Assembly: GCA_000708835.1 (NCBI GenBank)
Contig: DF237038.1
Span: 144,901 to 208,900 of the forward strand
DNA from: Klebsormidium nitens
Taxonomy: Eukaryota; Streptophyta; Klebsormidiophyceae; Klebsormidiales; Klebsormidiaceae
DNA: 64,000 nucleotides
Direction: 5' to 3'
A program made the position numbers and the translations under genes. How positions within the stretch are numbered: position 1 is the first letter of the stretch; every line of letters starts with the position of its first letter. Positions 12,001 to 27,125 of this stretch are shown in pieces. The notes beneath the pieces are model-generated. The model saw nothing but the letters and a program-made list of their open reading frames with translations. It did no database searches and was not told the origin of the DNA.

Positions 12001-15000
12001 CATCAATTGCACACGTTTTCAGCTCAAACGTCGTCCTCATGCCAGAGGCCCCGCCAAAAATTCTTTCATAGGGGGTCACGCTTACCTGACTCCGCACCCC
12101 CCCGCTGCATCCACACCTTGATGAGGTACTCGTAGTAGCTGTCGCCGCGCGACCCGAGCCGGATGTTGTTTCCGTCAAAATGGCCGGAATGCGGGTTGAT
12201 GAAAATCGGCACCAAGCCGTCGACGCTGTGCTGCTTTTGGATGTGCTTGACCACCCCGAGAGCGGCGTCGCAGTACCGGGGGTTATTGGTTAACCTGGAG
12301 AATAGTTACGTGTCAGGAGGGTATAAGCAGCAGGTTACAAGAGGTTATGACCAGGTTGAAGGAAGGGAATATGGTTACGAGTGAGAAGGGGTTGGGGCAT
12401 GAGAGGTTGAGGGACAAGTTAGGTTGCGCGTCGACTGAGAACCTACTTGGCCTCCAGTGTTTCTTGGTAGTACCGATAGGTAGGAGGTACGGTACTTTTC
12501 AAGCCATATTACTCATCTGGTTATGTACCTTGCGCTACCACGTGGATCCGAAAAGCCATCCGATTGGCTAAGAAATCTACGAAGCTTTTTGCTGCTTTTC
12601 GGTCGACCCGCACCCTTAAAGCTAAAATTAGAGCGAGCCTACGGGAGCCCTGGGCGATAGCAGGCGATGTCAAACGAATAACGGTGGTCACCTGCTACTT
12701 TCAGTGGGCTCGGTCAGCTTAAGAGGCGCCACAGTCTTGGACACTGTCGATTGGCCTCGATTCAGTCGAGGCTTTTCGAAAGGTTGGGTAAAGGTGAGGG
12801 GATCAGGAACAGCGACTGGTGGCAAGTGCTGATTGTGAACACGTAAGGCTCGACCGTTCAGGAACAGCACGCAATGAAGACCCATGTCCAACTAACCGGA
12901 TGATCGGCAAGTGAGGGCGGAGTACTGTCGTACAAGTTAAGAGAATTTCAAGGACGTCTGTGATCAATTCACTTACGCGGCGTTTTTTGCCGGTAAGAGA
13001 AACCGTTAGCTGAGACCGGTGGTCGCACATGGGGCAGAAGTACAGCCTCTGGAGAGGCTCTGAAACGCAATGATGACCTCGGCTGCATTCAAGTAGGCAA
13101 GTGACAACCTGCAAATCGTTCTGCTTGGTATCCTTGTCCTAAAAACAACCTGCGACCCTCAGAACGATGGAGCATCTGTTTTGGAAAATCAAAAAAGCAA
13201 GCAATTTAGAGCGAGAAAGTTGCTAGCGAACCATCCGTTTCAAAAAACACCCCACACTTCGCCAGCCAGCACACGCTTGTGAGCACACACAGCTTTCTGC
13301 TGACACGTGTCGAGCTTGAATCGACCATGAACGCCTCACTTGCTCAGGTAACAAAACTCCAGGCCCAAAGTCGCCACCTCCGCGGTGCTGCTCGACCCCC
13401 CGTCAAACTGCGCCGGCTTGCCCTCCTTATTCGCCAGGTGGACGTCAGAGAACGGCACTGCCGTCGGACTTGAGAACGCTGACATCAGCCGCTCCCCCAG
13501 GTCCTCTGCCCGCTTTAGGTACACCTCAGGGGGGGGTCCCCTCCCCTGCGATCTCACCGCCCCCCCCGCAAGCGCCAGGTCCGCGCCGCCCCCCCCGCTG
13601 AGATGGTACGCGCTCAACAACCCCCCCAGGACGCGGATCGTGGTTTCGAACAGGTTAACGTAACCCTGGCCCGCTAAGCGGCCCGGCAGCTCGCGGTCGA
13701 TCCAGTTTCCGGCGTCCGAGACAATGTCTCCGAGGCCCATGATCATTGCGGTGTCGAGGGCGTCAACAATTGTCGCGCCTAAACCGCCCAGGCCGTCCTC
13801 CCCTTGGCGGCTCTCCGGCCGCAGCTCGTCGTGTCCCCACGCGTGCTTCCGGTACGCCCCCCATGAGTCCTCAAAAGCTGCCACGACTAGTTGCCGCCTT
13901 TTCTCCCACTCGGCAGAGTGTGAACCGGCCACCTTGCTGGGGCTTTTGATCACCTTGCCGACGGGCTCTTCTTTCTTGCCTGCGCCAATACTTGGTTCAT
14001 CCTCCTTGCTTGGGCTTTTGATTACTCTCACCACTGCGTCCCCCTCATTCTCATCCCTCTTCCACTGCAAACCAGCGTCTTCTTCCAGCTCTCCCCCCCC
14101 GCTTCTGGCGGCGCCTGATCCCCCTCCCTCGGCTTCTTTCCGAATCAGCCCCCCCGTGTCAGAAATCCTCGTGCCGTCTTGACCTTGATCATCTTCTGCA
14201 ACACCATCTAGAGACTCCTGCACTTCGACAGCGTCTCTCTCCTTGCTCGTCTTGCCGGCCTCAACCTTCCGCCCCCTCAGCCCCTCCTTTGCCTTCTCCC
14301 CGTCCCCGCTGCGCTCTTCCGCTCTTTCCGTGTGGACCTTGTCCTCCTTCTTTGGCGCCTCGTCCAGCTCGTGCAACAGATCCGCCAACTGTTCTATCTT
14401 CGCCTCCTTTCGAGGCTTACCCGAACCCTTCTCCTCCGCAGGTTTGGTCCAAGGCCCGTCGTCCGGATCCTCCGCAAGGCCCAACACTTCGGCGTTCAAC
14501 ACCGAACCCTGCATGTCCCCAGACTCCCCTTCGCTGACCTCCTTTTCTGCCTCTCCCGTCTTGCCAAGATCCTCTTTCCGTGTGTCTCCCTCCAAATCTC
14601 CCCTCCTCAATCGTCCCCAATCTTTGCCCCCCGCATCTCCCTCCTGGCTTTGCACTTCGCCACCGCTTTTGTCACCCTCCGTTTGCGAAACGCGCTCCTC
14701 ACTGAAACCCTCCTCCTCCACAGCCAAAGGCAAGAACCGCTTGCCCCCAAAGGCAACACGTGGAATCGCCTCTACCGATGGCAGCGGCTTGGCTTCAGCC
14801 TCCTTCAAAACTGCCGTGTCGCTCAGCTTGTTGGTCGTCGATAAGGAGTCCTCTGAGGGGAGTGCGGTGGCCGTGTCGTCAGCGGTGGAGCTCGCGGGGG
14901 CATTTGTGTTTGAAAGCGACCAAAAGACGAAAAGCGCCACAGCAGCGAAGAGTAGGAGCACAATTAGCTGGCGGATGAGGCGCCCCTCCTTGCGCAGCAG

Positions 15001-15999
15001 CGTCTGGAAGAAGAATGATGTTTGTTAGGAAAGTATCCACAAGGCTAATCATAGGGCTAACAATAAGGCTAAGCATCGAAGGCCTTGATAATAAGGATAG
15101 AGCTGACCATCAAAGGCCTTAAACATAAGGGTAACCATAAGGCGAATCAACAGCTAAACAGAACGCCAAGGTCAGTAGGCTGGGCAAACTGCTTCTGAAA
15201 GCTGCCCCTTCTGGTAAATGCAGCTGAATGTGGAACTAGAGCGTCTAAGGTGTATTCCAATCTTCGCAAAGTGCAAGCTTTCCTCAAGTATTTGCACTTA
15301 GTGGTTCAGATCTGATTCTTCAACCTCATGAAGAAGGGAGCAGCATCTGCACCACAAGCAGACGAAGCCAAGCTTCATCAAGCTTGTTCGCATTGATTAA
15401 AAGTTCTGACTTATTGCACAGCGCTTGTCAAAAGTTTCACGCAGCTGGGTGATTATTGGATGACACTGACTCTCATCAGACGAGTTTGTCTGTAGCGCTT
15501 AGCAATTACAACCAAAGCAGTGAGTTCAAAGGGTTGGAGGGGTCAGTACGACCCTCTGAGGGGATTCAAATTGAAGCAACGTACTGCGCAGCGACAGTAT
15601 GAAGATTGCGTTGTAGTGGCCCCATCTGTGGGCATGTTTTGTAATGAAACAAACATCTGCATGGATATGCGACCAACATAATGAGACCAATTTTCTCTTA
15701 AAAGAAGGCGTCCAACAGAGGAACTGGAATATTTTGCCTGTCTGGATACAGCTGCGTCTTGTGACTTTTCTGAGATCTACGAGTAGGTTAGACATGAAGA
15801 AACAACAGTGAGAAATGTTGCAAATCAGGGAAATTGCAGAACAACAAAGTAAAGACAAAGGTCTCAAAGGTCTGTCTTTGATGCAATAAATAGATGATGA
15901 TCGAAGTTGTGAGGGCCAGCACGCTTGGATCACCTTAAGGATGCCCCCACGCCGTCCCTTCGCATTGTCATAGCGATCCCGGCGGCTAGTTGGCAGCAT
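9042..15999 (-). CDS. Class I mannosyl-oligosaccharide 1,2-alpha-mannosidase (GH47)
   Basis: Six exons on the minus strand, 15999-15934, 15003-13340, 12294-12086, 11626-11466, 10475-10276 and 9489-9042, join in frame to 915 residues. An in-frame stop lies just upstream of the ATG at 15999. A short basic tail and a TM helix (about 34-54) precede a 330-residue Glu/Lys/Gly-rich stem, as in a type II Golgi or ER enzyme. The catalytic domain (about 392-890) shows [23 protein letters not shown] (acid about 474), [10 protein letters not shown] (D628), LLRPETVES (E799), [17 protein letters not shown] and FNTEAHPL, whose Thr (about 886) is the usual Ca2+ ligand. It trims alpha-1,2-mannoses from N-glycans, as plant MNS proteins do. 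Family members are usually 560-650 residues; the extra length is the acidic stem. ER-type versus Golgi-type cannot be decided here. Confidence 0.92.
10387..11007 (-). repeat. Decayed copies of the GH47 exon 5 acceptor junction
   Basis: Exon 5 begins at 10475 (minus strand). Three degenerate look-alikes of its first 60-90 bases lie upstream in intron 4, at about 10597-10674, 10787-10836 and 10939-11007. On the plus strand they share AGTCGCCTGCTGAC-like and CGCCCAACGCAAGCGCA-like words and, in one, CACCTGAAAC versus TACCTGAAAC at the acceptor. Divergence is higher than in the other arrays. Confidence 0.6.
10706..10780. repeat. 34-bp tandem repeat, 2 copies
   Basis: TCTTTCCTCCTTGTCGA is followed by TTTACATGTCAA or TTTCACATGTCAA in two adjacent copies, near 10718 and 10752. 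They lie inside GH47 intron 4 between the exon 5 junction copies. A more diverged copy may be present near 10550. Confidence 0.7.
11222..11570 (-). repeat. Tandem array of the GH47 exon 4 donor junction, 3 units
   Basis: The functional exon 4 end at 11466, coding [20 protein letters not shown] plus HL, is followed in the transcription direction by two decayed units ending near 11340 and 11230. Unit 2 still reads [17 protein letters not shown]-like in one frame and has AT in place of the donor GT. Unit 3 is shorter and retains a GTGCGC at the donor position. The period is about 115-125 bp. Confidence 0.9.
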
Positions 16000-17321
16000 C
16001 TTGAGTATTGCTACTGAAACCACAACAACTTTCCGGTCTCTGGACAAGGTCTCTCAGCGATTCAATGCGGTCACTCCCTCAAATCACAGGCCACCTCAAA
16101 TACACATATTGACAGAGTTCGAGCTTGCTTTCCTCTCATATGATGACAAGGATCTGTCACCGGTCCGCCTCCGCTGAGCTAAGCACAGGCTGCGTTGCTT
16201 GAGATCTCCGTAAGCAGCAATTGCAGCGCTGTCCGCACGCAACTCCCTGCTGAGATGCTCAGAAGCTGGCATCAAGGTCATGAGTAGAGAGGCTCTACAC
16301 ATGGAGACCATCATACAGCAGATTACAACTTCCCTGGCGCTTCTCCTTGCTGCCTCATGCCAATATGAATCAGGTCCACTGCACATGGAACAGCATGTCC
16401 TTTCTCTTGATCAACAGTTCACGTCAGGTTGAATACAGGCATACAAAACCGGGTTTGGGGTAACCCAGCACGTTCCGGAGAGGAAACGGAACTCGCTGCG
16501 GGCGGTTGTCTGTCTGGTAGCTTGCATCCGCTTCAAAATTTCCAGCAGCGGAATGACGGTTAAACTCAAGGTTAGGTCGCCTCCAACAGTCCTGCAGGTT
16601 TGGCAGACAAGCAGCTTATTAATGGCCTATAGACATCGATTTCAGGCTTTTGGAGAAGGTGGAAAGGGGCGCTCGAAGAGCGTTGGTGGATAGGTGTGCT
16701 GCTGTTTGTCCATCCCTGCTTGTCGTCAAGCTAATCAAAGCGAGCCAGTTGCGCATCCGTGAATAGAGGGTTTTATTATTATTTTCTTTCTGGGGCTTGG
16801 AAGCTGACTGACTGACTTAAAGGGGATTCTCTCAGCATCTTTTTGGCAGGTGTAGGGGAGCGCTTGCGGGGCTGCACAGAGCAACGTCCGATATGCTGGG
16901 AGGTCGAGCGTTTGGGGGTGGGGGTTTTGGGGGGGGTCCTGTAGGGACTAATGGGAGGGTTAGCAGGGGGTAAGTGGCTGCAAAACAGGTCTCCTCTTTC
17001 ACCCAAGGGAGCAGCTTTTGTTTGGACAGGAACAAGGATGCATGGTGCTAAACTTGTGGTCGGCGGTTTTGCATAATGGTTATGTTAATACCATGGTGAT
17101 CCTGGATTTTGGACTAGCTTGGTAACCATGGAATCTGGACTAGCTTGCTTCACTTGCGAGCTGGCTTCTAGCTTTTAGTGAACAAACACGCTGCGGATCC
17201 CCTGTGGATGTTCCTAGTCAAAGGCTGCAGGTAGTCTCAACAGGTGCAGAATACCTGAGTGGTTGCAGGCAGAGTAGACGCTCACGTCAATGGGTCTTCA
17301 TTACCACCGCACTAGGGCTAA
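16000..17321. other. Divergent intergenic region between GH47 and the hnRNP H/F-like gene
   Basis: This 1.3 kb interval should hold both promoters and any 5' non-coding exons. It includes a C-rich tract near 16910-16940 (seen as G runs on the plus strand). It probably also holds the missing first coding exon of the RNA-binding protein gene, which I could not place. No other gene is recognised. Confidence 0.5.
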
Positions 17322-19418
17322 CTCTTGGCGGGGTGCCATGTTTTCTCAAGGGATTTTGGTCCTGGGAGGGGCAGAGACTTTGACCCGGGGTATGGCGACC
17401 TCCCAGACCCCAAGCGGCAGAGAGTGCTGGAGCCGCCAATTGGAGGACCGGGGCCGTTCTTTGGAGGGGGACCCCCTGCGCGGGGGGGGCTACCAGGCCC
17501 AGGATTTGGACCGGCAGGTGCTCTGGCGCCCCCTGGGCCCCTCCCAGTCAGGCGGGAGTTCCCGGTGGTGAAGCTGCGGGGGCTGCCGTTTCGGGCAAAT
17601 GAAGTCGACGTGGTCGAGTTCTTCCAGGGGCTCGACGTGGTCGACGTGCTGCTCGTAAGGAATGCGGAGGACGGGAAGTTCAACGGGGACGCCTTCGTGG
17701 TGTTTGGGGCAGCAGTGCAGGTCGGCGGCCTATTTGGAGCTTCTGCTTCTGTTCCAAGTTTTTGGGCTTATCTGTATTTCGTGATCAGTTGCTTGAAGGA
17801 ATGCAGCTACCAGCGTATCCATGTGCTATGCTTGTAGAGAGTATCTCCATGTGCTCTGGTCCTTGGTTGGAAAAGGAAGGTGTTTCACTTTTTGGACAGC
17901 AATTGCTCCCAGGAGTCGGCACATGCACACCTACAAACATGTGTTAAGTTCCCCTCAGGATAGAAGATGAGAAGCCCATTCGCTGCCTTCTTCATGCAAG
18001 GACATTTGGGCACCAATCGCAGCCCCGTGCTCCTGTAGTTTCCTCAGTCAATTCCCTCGGAAGGAGTGCAGACTTCCAGCTCTAAGCGGTTGGCTGTCTT
18101 TGAGAACTGACCACATTTCTGCGCCCGCTGTGTGAGAAGCACGTTTAGCGGCTTTAAGCATCGAATCCTTTAGCCCTCTCCTTCTGTCTCCAATGTTTAC
18201 TTTCGTTGCGTTTGCATTTGCTGTTGGTTTGTTTTTTTGCTACTCCTACTCCATCCTGACCGCTGTTTATTTTCTCACCTGTCATCTCACCTCTGCTTTG
18301 CACAGGTCAACTTCGCTCTCCAGAAAAACCGCCAGCACATGGGCCGCCGCTACGTCGAGGTCTTCCCAACCAAAAAGTCGGACTACTACAAGGCTGTCGC
18401 AGAGGAGGTCAAGCAGGGGGGTCCTGTCGACCTCCCCCCAGTCCAGGACCTCGCCCCCCCCCGCGGTGGTTTCCTACCCGGCCCTGGCGGCCCCCCTCCG
18501 CTTCGAGCCCCCATGAGAGATGACCGTTTCCGGGGGGAACGGGACATGAGGGTTAGGGAGCGCACGCCCGAGCGGAGGGACTACCCTGAGCGAAATAGGG
18601 GCCCCCCTCCTATGAGGAGCGCCCCTCCGATGATGCAGGGCCCTGTTATGGACCGGGGCAACGAGTTCACGGTTGTCAAGCTGAGGGGCCTGCCGTACAC
18701 CGCGAGCAAGCAGGACATCATCGAGTTCTTCGGCGAGTTCGGGCTGAATGAAGACAGCCTGCATATTGTGACGTCAGCAGACGGCAGGTGAGCTTTGGGG
18801 CTGGAGAAGGTTGGAGGAGAAGTTTGGCACGGCCAACCAATTCGCTGATCGCGGTCAAGCTTTGCAAGCTGGCATGCTCGTGCACTTCAGTCCTTTTCAG
18901 GCGTGCAGTGACTGAATGTACATGCGGTGGCAAAGATTCTTGGAAGACAACATCTGGTAGAATCATTGGTCGTCTGATGGTATCTGTTTGTGTGCGCTTG
19001 TCTTTCTGCGGATTGCTTACTAGGGCCTCTGTAAGACATTTCCAACCACGGTTGCTCTTTGTTTGTGTGCGTGTGCAAGCCTCACCTTGAAATTGCACAG
19101 TCCAATGAGCTATTACTGATGGGAGCTGATAAGCGGCTAGGGTGTCAAGCTTTGAGGAGGCTAGCCGTTACTGGATTACAAATCCACACGCGCTTGTGCA
19201 TGTCTTAAGCATGCTTGCATCGTCGTTTCGATTCCTCACATCCGTCTTTGCTATCTTGCCTTGCCAGGTCAACTGGGGAGGCATTTGCCGAGTTCAACAG
19301 CACGGGGGATGCAAGGAGGGCGCTTGAGAAAAATAAGCAGATGATTGGCTCGCGGTATGTGGAACTGTTTCCGTCCTCACGAGAGGAGGCCACAAGGGCA
19401 GCCACAAGTCGTATCTAA
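17322..19418 (+). CDS. hnRNP H/F-like RNA-binding protein with two quasi-RRMs (5' exon not found)
   Basis: Three exons were recognised: an open stretch from within 17322-17351 to 17720, then 18306-18787 and 19268-19418 (TAA). They join in frame. Two RRMs carry the RNP-like FPVVKLRGLPFRANEVDVVE and FTVVKLRGLPYTASKQDIIE, each closed by GRRYVEVFP or GSRYVELFPS, the hallmark of the hnRNP H/F quasi-RRM group. A Gly/Pro-rich leader and a Pro/Arg/Met-rich linker surround them. Such proteins bind G-rich RNA and influence splicing; plants have a small two-RRM version resembling this one. No in-frame ATG precedes the first RRM and an in-frame TAA lies at 17319-17321. The start codon must therefore be in an upstream exon, possibly entered at the TTTTCTCAAG acceptor ending at 17350. 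Function is inferred from the family. Confidence 0.85.
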
Positions 19419-20443
19419 GCATCGAGTCTGAGAAACGCTTATCGGACATTGGGTCTCAGAAACGCTCATCTACCGTATAGATCTAGAAATTGCAGTATAG
19501 GAAGTCAGTGTTGCCTCCCAAGTGTTGCGGGGAGTGGTAGCGCTTACATGCAAAGGAATCAACAAGGATGTATCATCATGGCATGTGCACCTCATCTGTT
19601 GTCTCCTTTGATGAATCACCGATTGCATGTGTATGGAAATTGTTTGCGTTTTGTTGATTCTGTCCGATTGACTTGGTCATTGCATTTGAAGCGGTGATGT
19701 ATGGTCACCAAGCCTCAAAACGGATGTTTCAGTGCAACTTGCAGAGGCGAATCATTTCTGAACATGGAATGTGAATCTAATCTTCGCTACACCTGGCACA
19801 ACACAAGACAATGGCGGCTCGACGCCAAGTCTTGCAAGATCGCATGCCACTCTTGCTAATTTCATAGATTTGGAGGTCACAGACATGCGAAGCCCCAGCT
19901 TGTCTCAAGACTCAATGACAAAATGCTTTGATTGGAGATGGGCAAATGAACTTACAAGCAGCATGATGTCCGCTGGCGCCTGCGCTGTCAAATCTGCTTT
20001 GATGCATTCAATCTACAATGCCAATGGTTCATGCAACTGAATTGTCACCAAGTTCCTAGTACGGAGACAACCGAAACCAAGCTTGCCAATGCCATTGGCC
20101 ACCAATGGCCAGTCTTGAGCTGCCTCGAGACGTTTGGGTTTGCTCATGCAGCATTGAATCCAAGGGAAGCCTGGAGCTTCAAAGAGGAAGCCTAGAGCTC
20201 CAGTCCGTAGGCTTCAAGCAGCTTACGGCTCGATTACCGGTACGGTCCCTTACAACCTTGTACCGTACCTTGCTTCAGCTCTGCTCGTCGGCTGTCTCTA
20301 GCCGCTTTGTGAAGTTGCAGGGCGCCGTCAAGGGTCTGCTTCTCGATTACGTCGGGCGCTCTATCATCACAGCCATTTGAGACAAAGGAAGCAGGATACG
20401 GTGCTGACTGAACGCAAGTTGTGAAGCCCCCTATCCTGCAAAG
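19419..20443. other. Intergenic region, 1.0 kb
   Basis: This is the 3' flank of the RNA-binding protein gene and the promoter/5' UTR of RPN11. No further coding exon is recognised; short open stretches here lack any family signature. Confidence 0.5.
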
Positions 20444-24635
<4,192 letters not shown>

Positions 24636-26030
24636 GCTGCTTTCTCATTAGTTACGAAGTAAAGCCGTTTATCAGCAGCACGGCAGCCCTTTCGTGCAGC
24701 CAGGCTCTGGGAGCTGCGCGCACATGTGAAGATGCACGCATCAGCCTCGTTTTCTTTGTATTTTCACGTCTACCTTATCCATGTTTCCGTTATGTTGATC
24801 GCTCTGTTGTTTGGATGGCCGCCCACTCCTGTAGCTGTCAGAGGATTGCGCTTGAGGTGGCCTGCATGAGCCAGGGTCGTTGTATCAGCAGTGCACATCA
24901 TACCGGGCTGCCCACCGAGAGCCTCTAGCACCTATACTCGTGCACAACTGGAGCCTAGCCTAGCTGCGCTAGCTCAGATCTTAAGATTGATGCTATGAAC
25001 TAATGGTGCAGGGTATCAGATACCTCATTGAGTGGCCTGGCAAATGACAAATCAATGACTGAAGGAATCAGTTCTGATCGAGCACCAATTAGAATTGTAT
25101 GCATGTTGTCGCAGATGCGTCAAGGTGCACTTTTCCTGTATAGTGTTCTTAAATGATTGAGTCTGGGCCTTTATTTGTGCAGGAACTAGTAATTGGCCTG
25201 GGGCCCTCGATGCTGTTCTCCTAGCTATATTTTCCACAAGGCAGCGACGGTATTCCAAATTGACGTAGTGAATAGGCCTGAAAACCTACAAACAACAACA
25301 TCACGAGATCATATAAAATCTTGCAATTCGGCATTCGTTGACATCATGGAAATAGCTGGCCGCCAGCCCATGACTAGTATAGCAATTGCACGCCTTCTTA
25401 TCAAGCATAACAATCCAACAGGAAACATGTGCGTATGCAGCTTGTGTTTAGCATGATGGGACTAATCTCGTGATCACTTGCTGCATGCAGTCATAGTGTA
25501 TGTGGTTAGCATCATTGCATTTTGAAGCTTGCGAGTGGTACAGAAAGATCTGTAACAATGGGCGTTCTAGCAAGTGCTGTTTCACCCTCGAAAAAATAAT
25601 GGGACGCACAAGTTGGCACTAATGGAAGAGCCCCAGATCGTGCGTGCGACAATTCTCTCAAGTGGTGGTGTTTTGTCACATCACATGTCAGGATATCCAA
25701 AGCTTAGCCAGGACTCGACCACTGATGACTATCTCAGAACACTTGTATCCATTGATCTGACTACATATGTGCAAATCCTGCTGTATTCAGCAGCTAAGCC
25801 GAATTGCTCATCGCCTTCACTTTCCTTCTCGTCCCACCTGACAACGAAGTGAATATTGCTTTCTGGTCGGAAAGACCTAGCTGCCGCCGGCAAAACCCAG
25901 ATTCTTGCCAACTCCATGTCGCACGGGCCGACCAGCCTCTACGCCTGATTAGCATCCAGAATCCTGATTAAGAGCAAACAAAAAGTAACGCATTTCAATC
26001 AAGCTAACCTATGACCATAACCTTTACACC
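24636..26030. other. Intergenic region between convergent RPN11 and TOM9 genes
   Basis: The two genes converge over 1.4 kb. No coding family, RNA gene or clear repeat is seen; the interval should hold both 3' UTRs. Confidence 0.5.
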
Positions 26031-26318
26031 TCATCGGGGGGCAGGCGTCGGCAGCGCCCCCGGGGCCTGCCCTGTCCCTAGCACTGCCTGGCTGCTCTCA
26101 AGCTGCTCCAGCTGCGCCTCCCTGTCCATCTCAATAATCAGCGGCACCCCCAGCACCAGAAAAGTCGTTCCCAAGATCCATGCAGCCTTGCCGGTGCTCC
26201 ACAGAATCTTCTTCGTGACGTACACGGTGTTATCGAAGTACTGCTGGCCCTTCTGCGCCGTTGGTGACTTGGAGAGGCTGCCAAACCACGAGTCTTTTTG
26301 CCCGGCCGCTGGGGCCAT
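26031..26318 (-). CDS. TOM9: TOM9, plant-type Tom22 subunit of the mitochondrial import receptor complex
   Basis: A single open exon of 95 residues starts at the ATG at 26318 (MAPAAGQKDSW). The core TVYVTKKILWSTGKAAWILG, then TTFLVLGVPLIIEMDREAQL, is the diagnostic block of plant TOM9: a short cytosolic N-terminus, one TM helix (about residues 43-64), and an acidic tail that faces the intermembrane space. Plants replace the large acidic Tom22 receptor domain of fungi and animals with this truncated form, and the length here fits. It would sit in the outer mitochondrial membrane as the central organiser of the TOM channel. Codons upstream of the ATG remain open, but the MAP start matches the family. 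It is transcribed divergently from gamma-glutamyl hydrolase. Confidence 0.9.
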   Translation of the reverse strand: MAPAAGQKDSWFGSLSKSPTAQKGQQYFDNTVYVTKKILWSTGKAAWILGTTFLVLGVPLIIEMDREAQLEQLESSQAVLGTGQAPGALPTPAPR

Positions 26319-27125
26319 TCTTGGATCACAGAAGAGGTCAAGGGCAGAATATAAAACAGTAGTGTGCTTGTATGTAACGCCCGTCAGAATCTTCAAGAGC
26401 AACAGCTGCCTAGCTGCGTCCTTCCACCACGAGCACTATCAAGAGAGCGCCTGGACATTTGTGGAGACTGAGCAGTGAGCACTGTCCTCCTCCGGCCGTG
26501 AATCATGAACTCTGGCAGTGGAAGCGCAATCGAGGGAGATCTGCCACTCTAGCTGGTATATTTTGTTGGTCTCTACATTCGCCAGATATATAATTTCTTA
26601 TATATTCAAGAGCATGCATAGAAAGTCGTCAAGGAGGATGCCGGCAGGCGGAACGCACAATTCTGAGATGGCCGAAACGCTGTCACAGCCGTCCGATCTT
26701 CACCTAATGAAGCCAGTCTGAGAGTGCACTTGGGCATTAGCTGCTAGCGACCAGGACCGGACTCTTAAGCTTGGGCCTCCTCTCTTGCGCCGGAGAGAAC
26801 GAATCGTAGCCGTCAATTTGTTGACGTTGAGAGGATGGACGATGATGACAGCCTGGTCGCTTGTCCCCCAGCCATTTCGAGATTGTGCGTTCCGCCTGGC
26901 CGGTTCCTTATCTTCCGAAGCCCTTGGTAACACCGTTACTACTGACGCCGTTGTTGTTCGGACCGTTCCCACACGCAGATATGGAAATTTTGGATTTGAA
27001 ATGCGTGTTTTACCGGTAATACCGTGAATTGGTCTGGATGCAATCTAGATAGAATTCAATTTTCACAGATCACAAAACTCTGGCCCTGGGCCTGGTTCAG
27101 GCGCGCCCCATGACACCAGATCTGC
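26319..27125. other. Divergent promoter region TOM9 / gamma-glutamyl hydrolase
   Basis: About 0.8 kb separates the two ATGs. It should contain both promoters and 5' UTRs. No specific element is called with confidence. Confidence 0.5.

Noticed and set aside
14243-15028. Long plus-strand open frame opposite GH47 exon 2 (Ser/Pro-rich)
   Set aside because: It is the antisense shadow of a Glu/Lys-rich coding exon; it has no family signature and no splice context.
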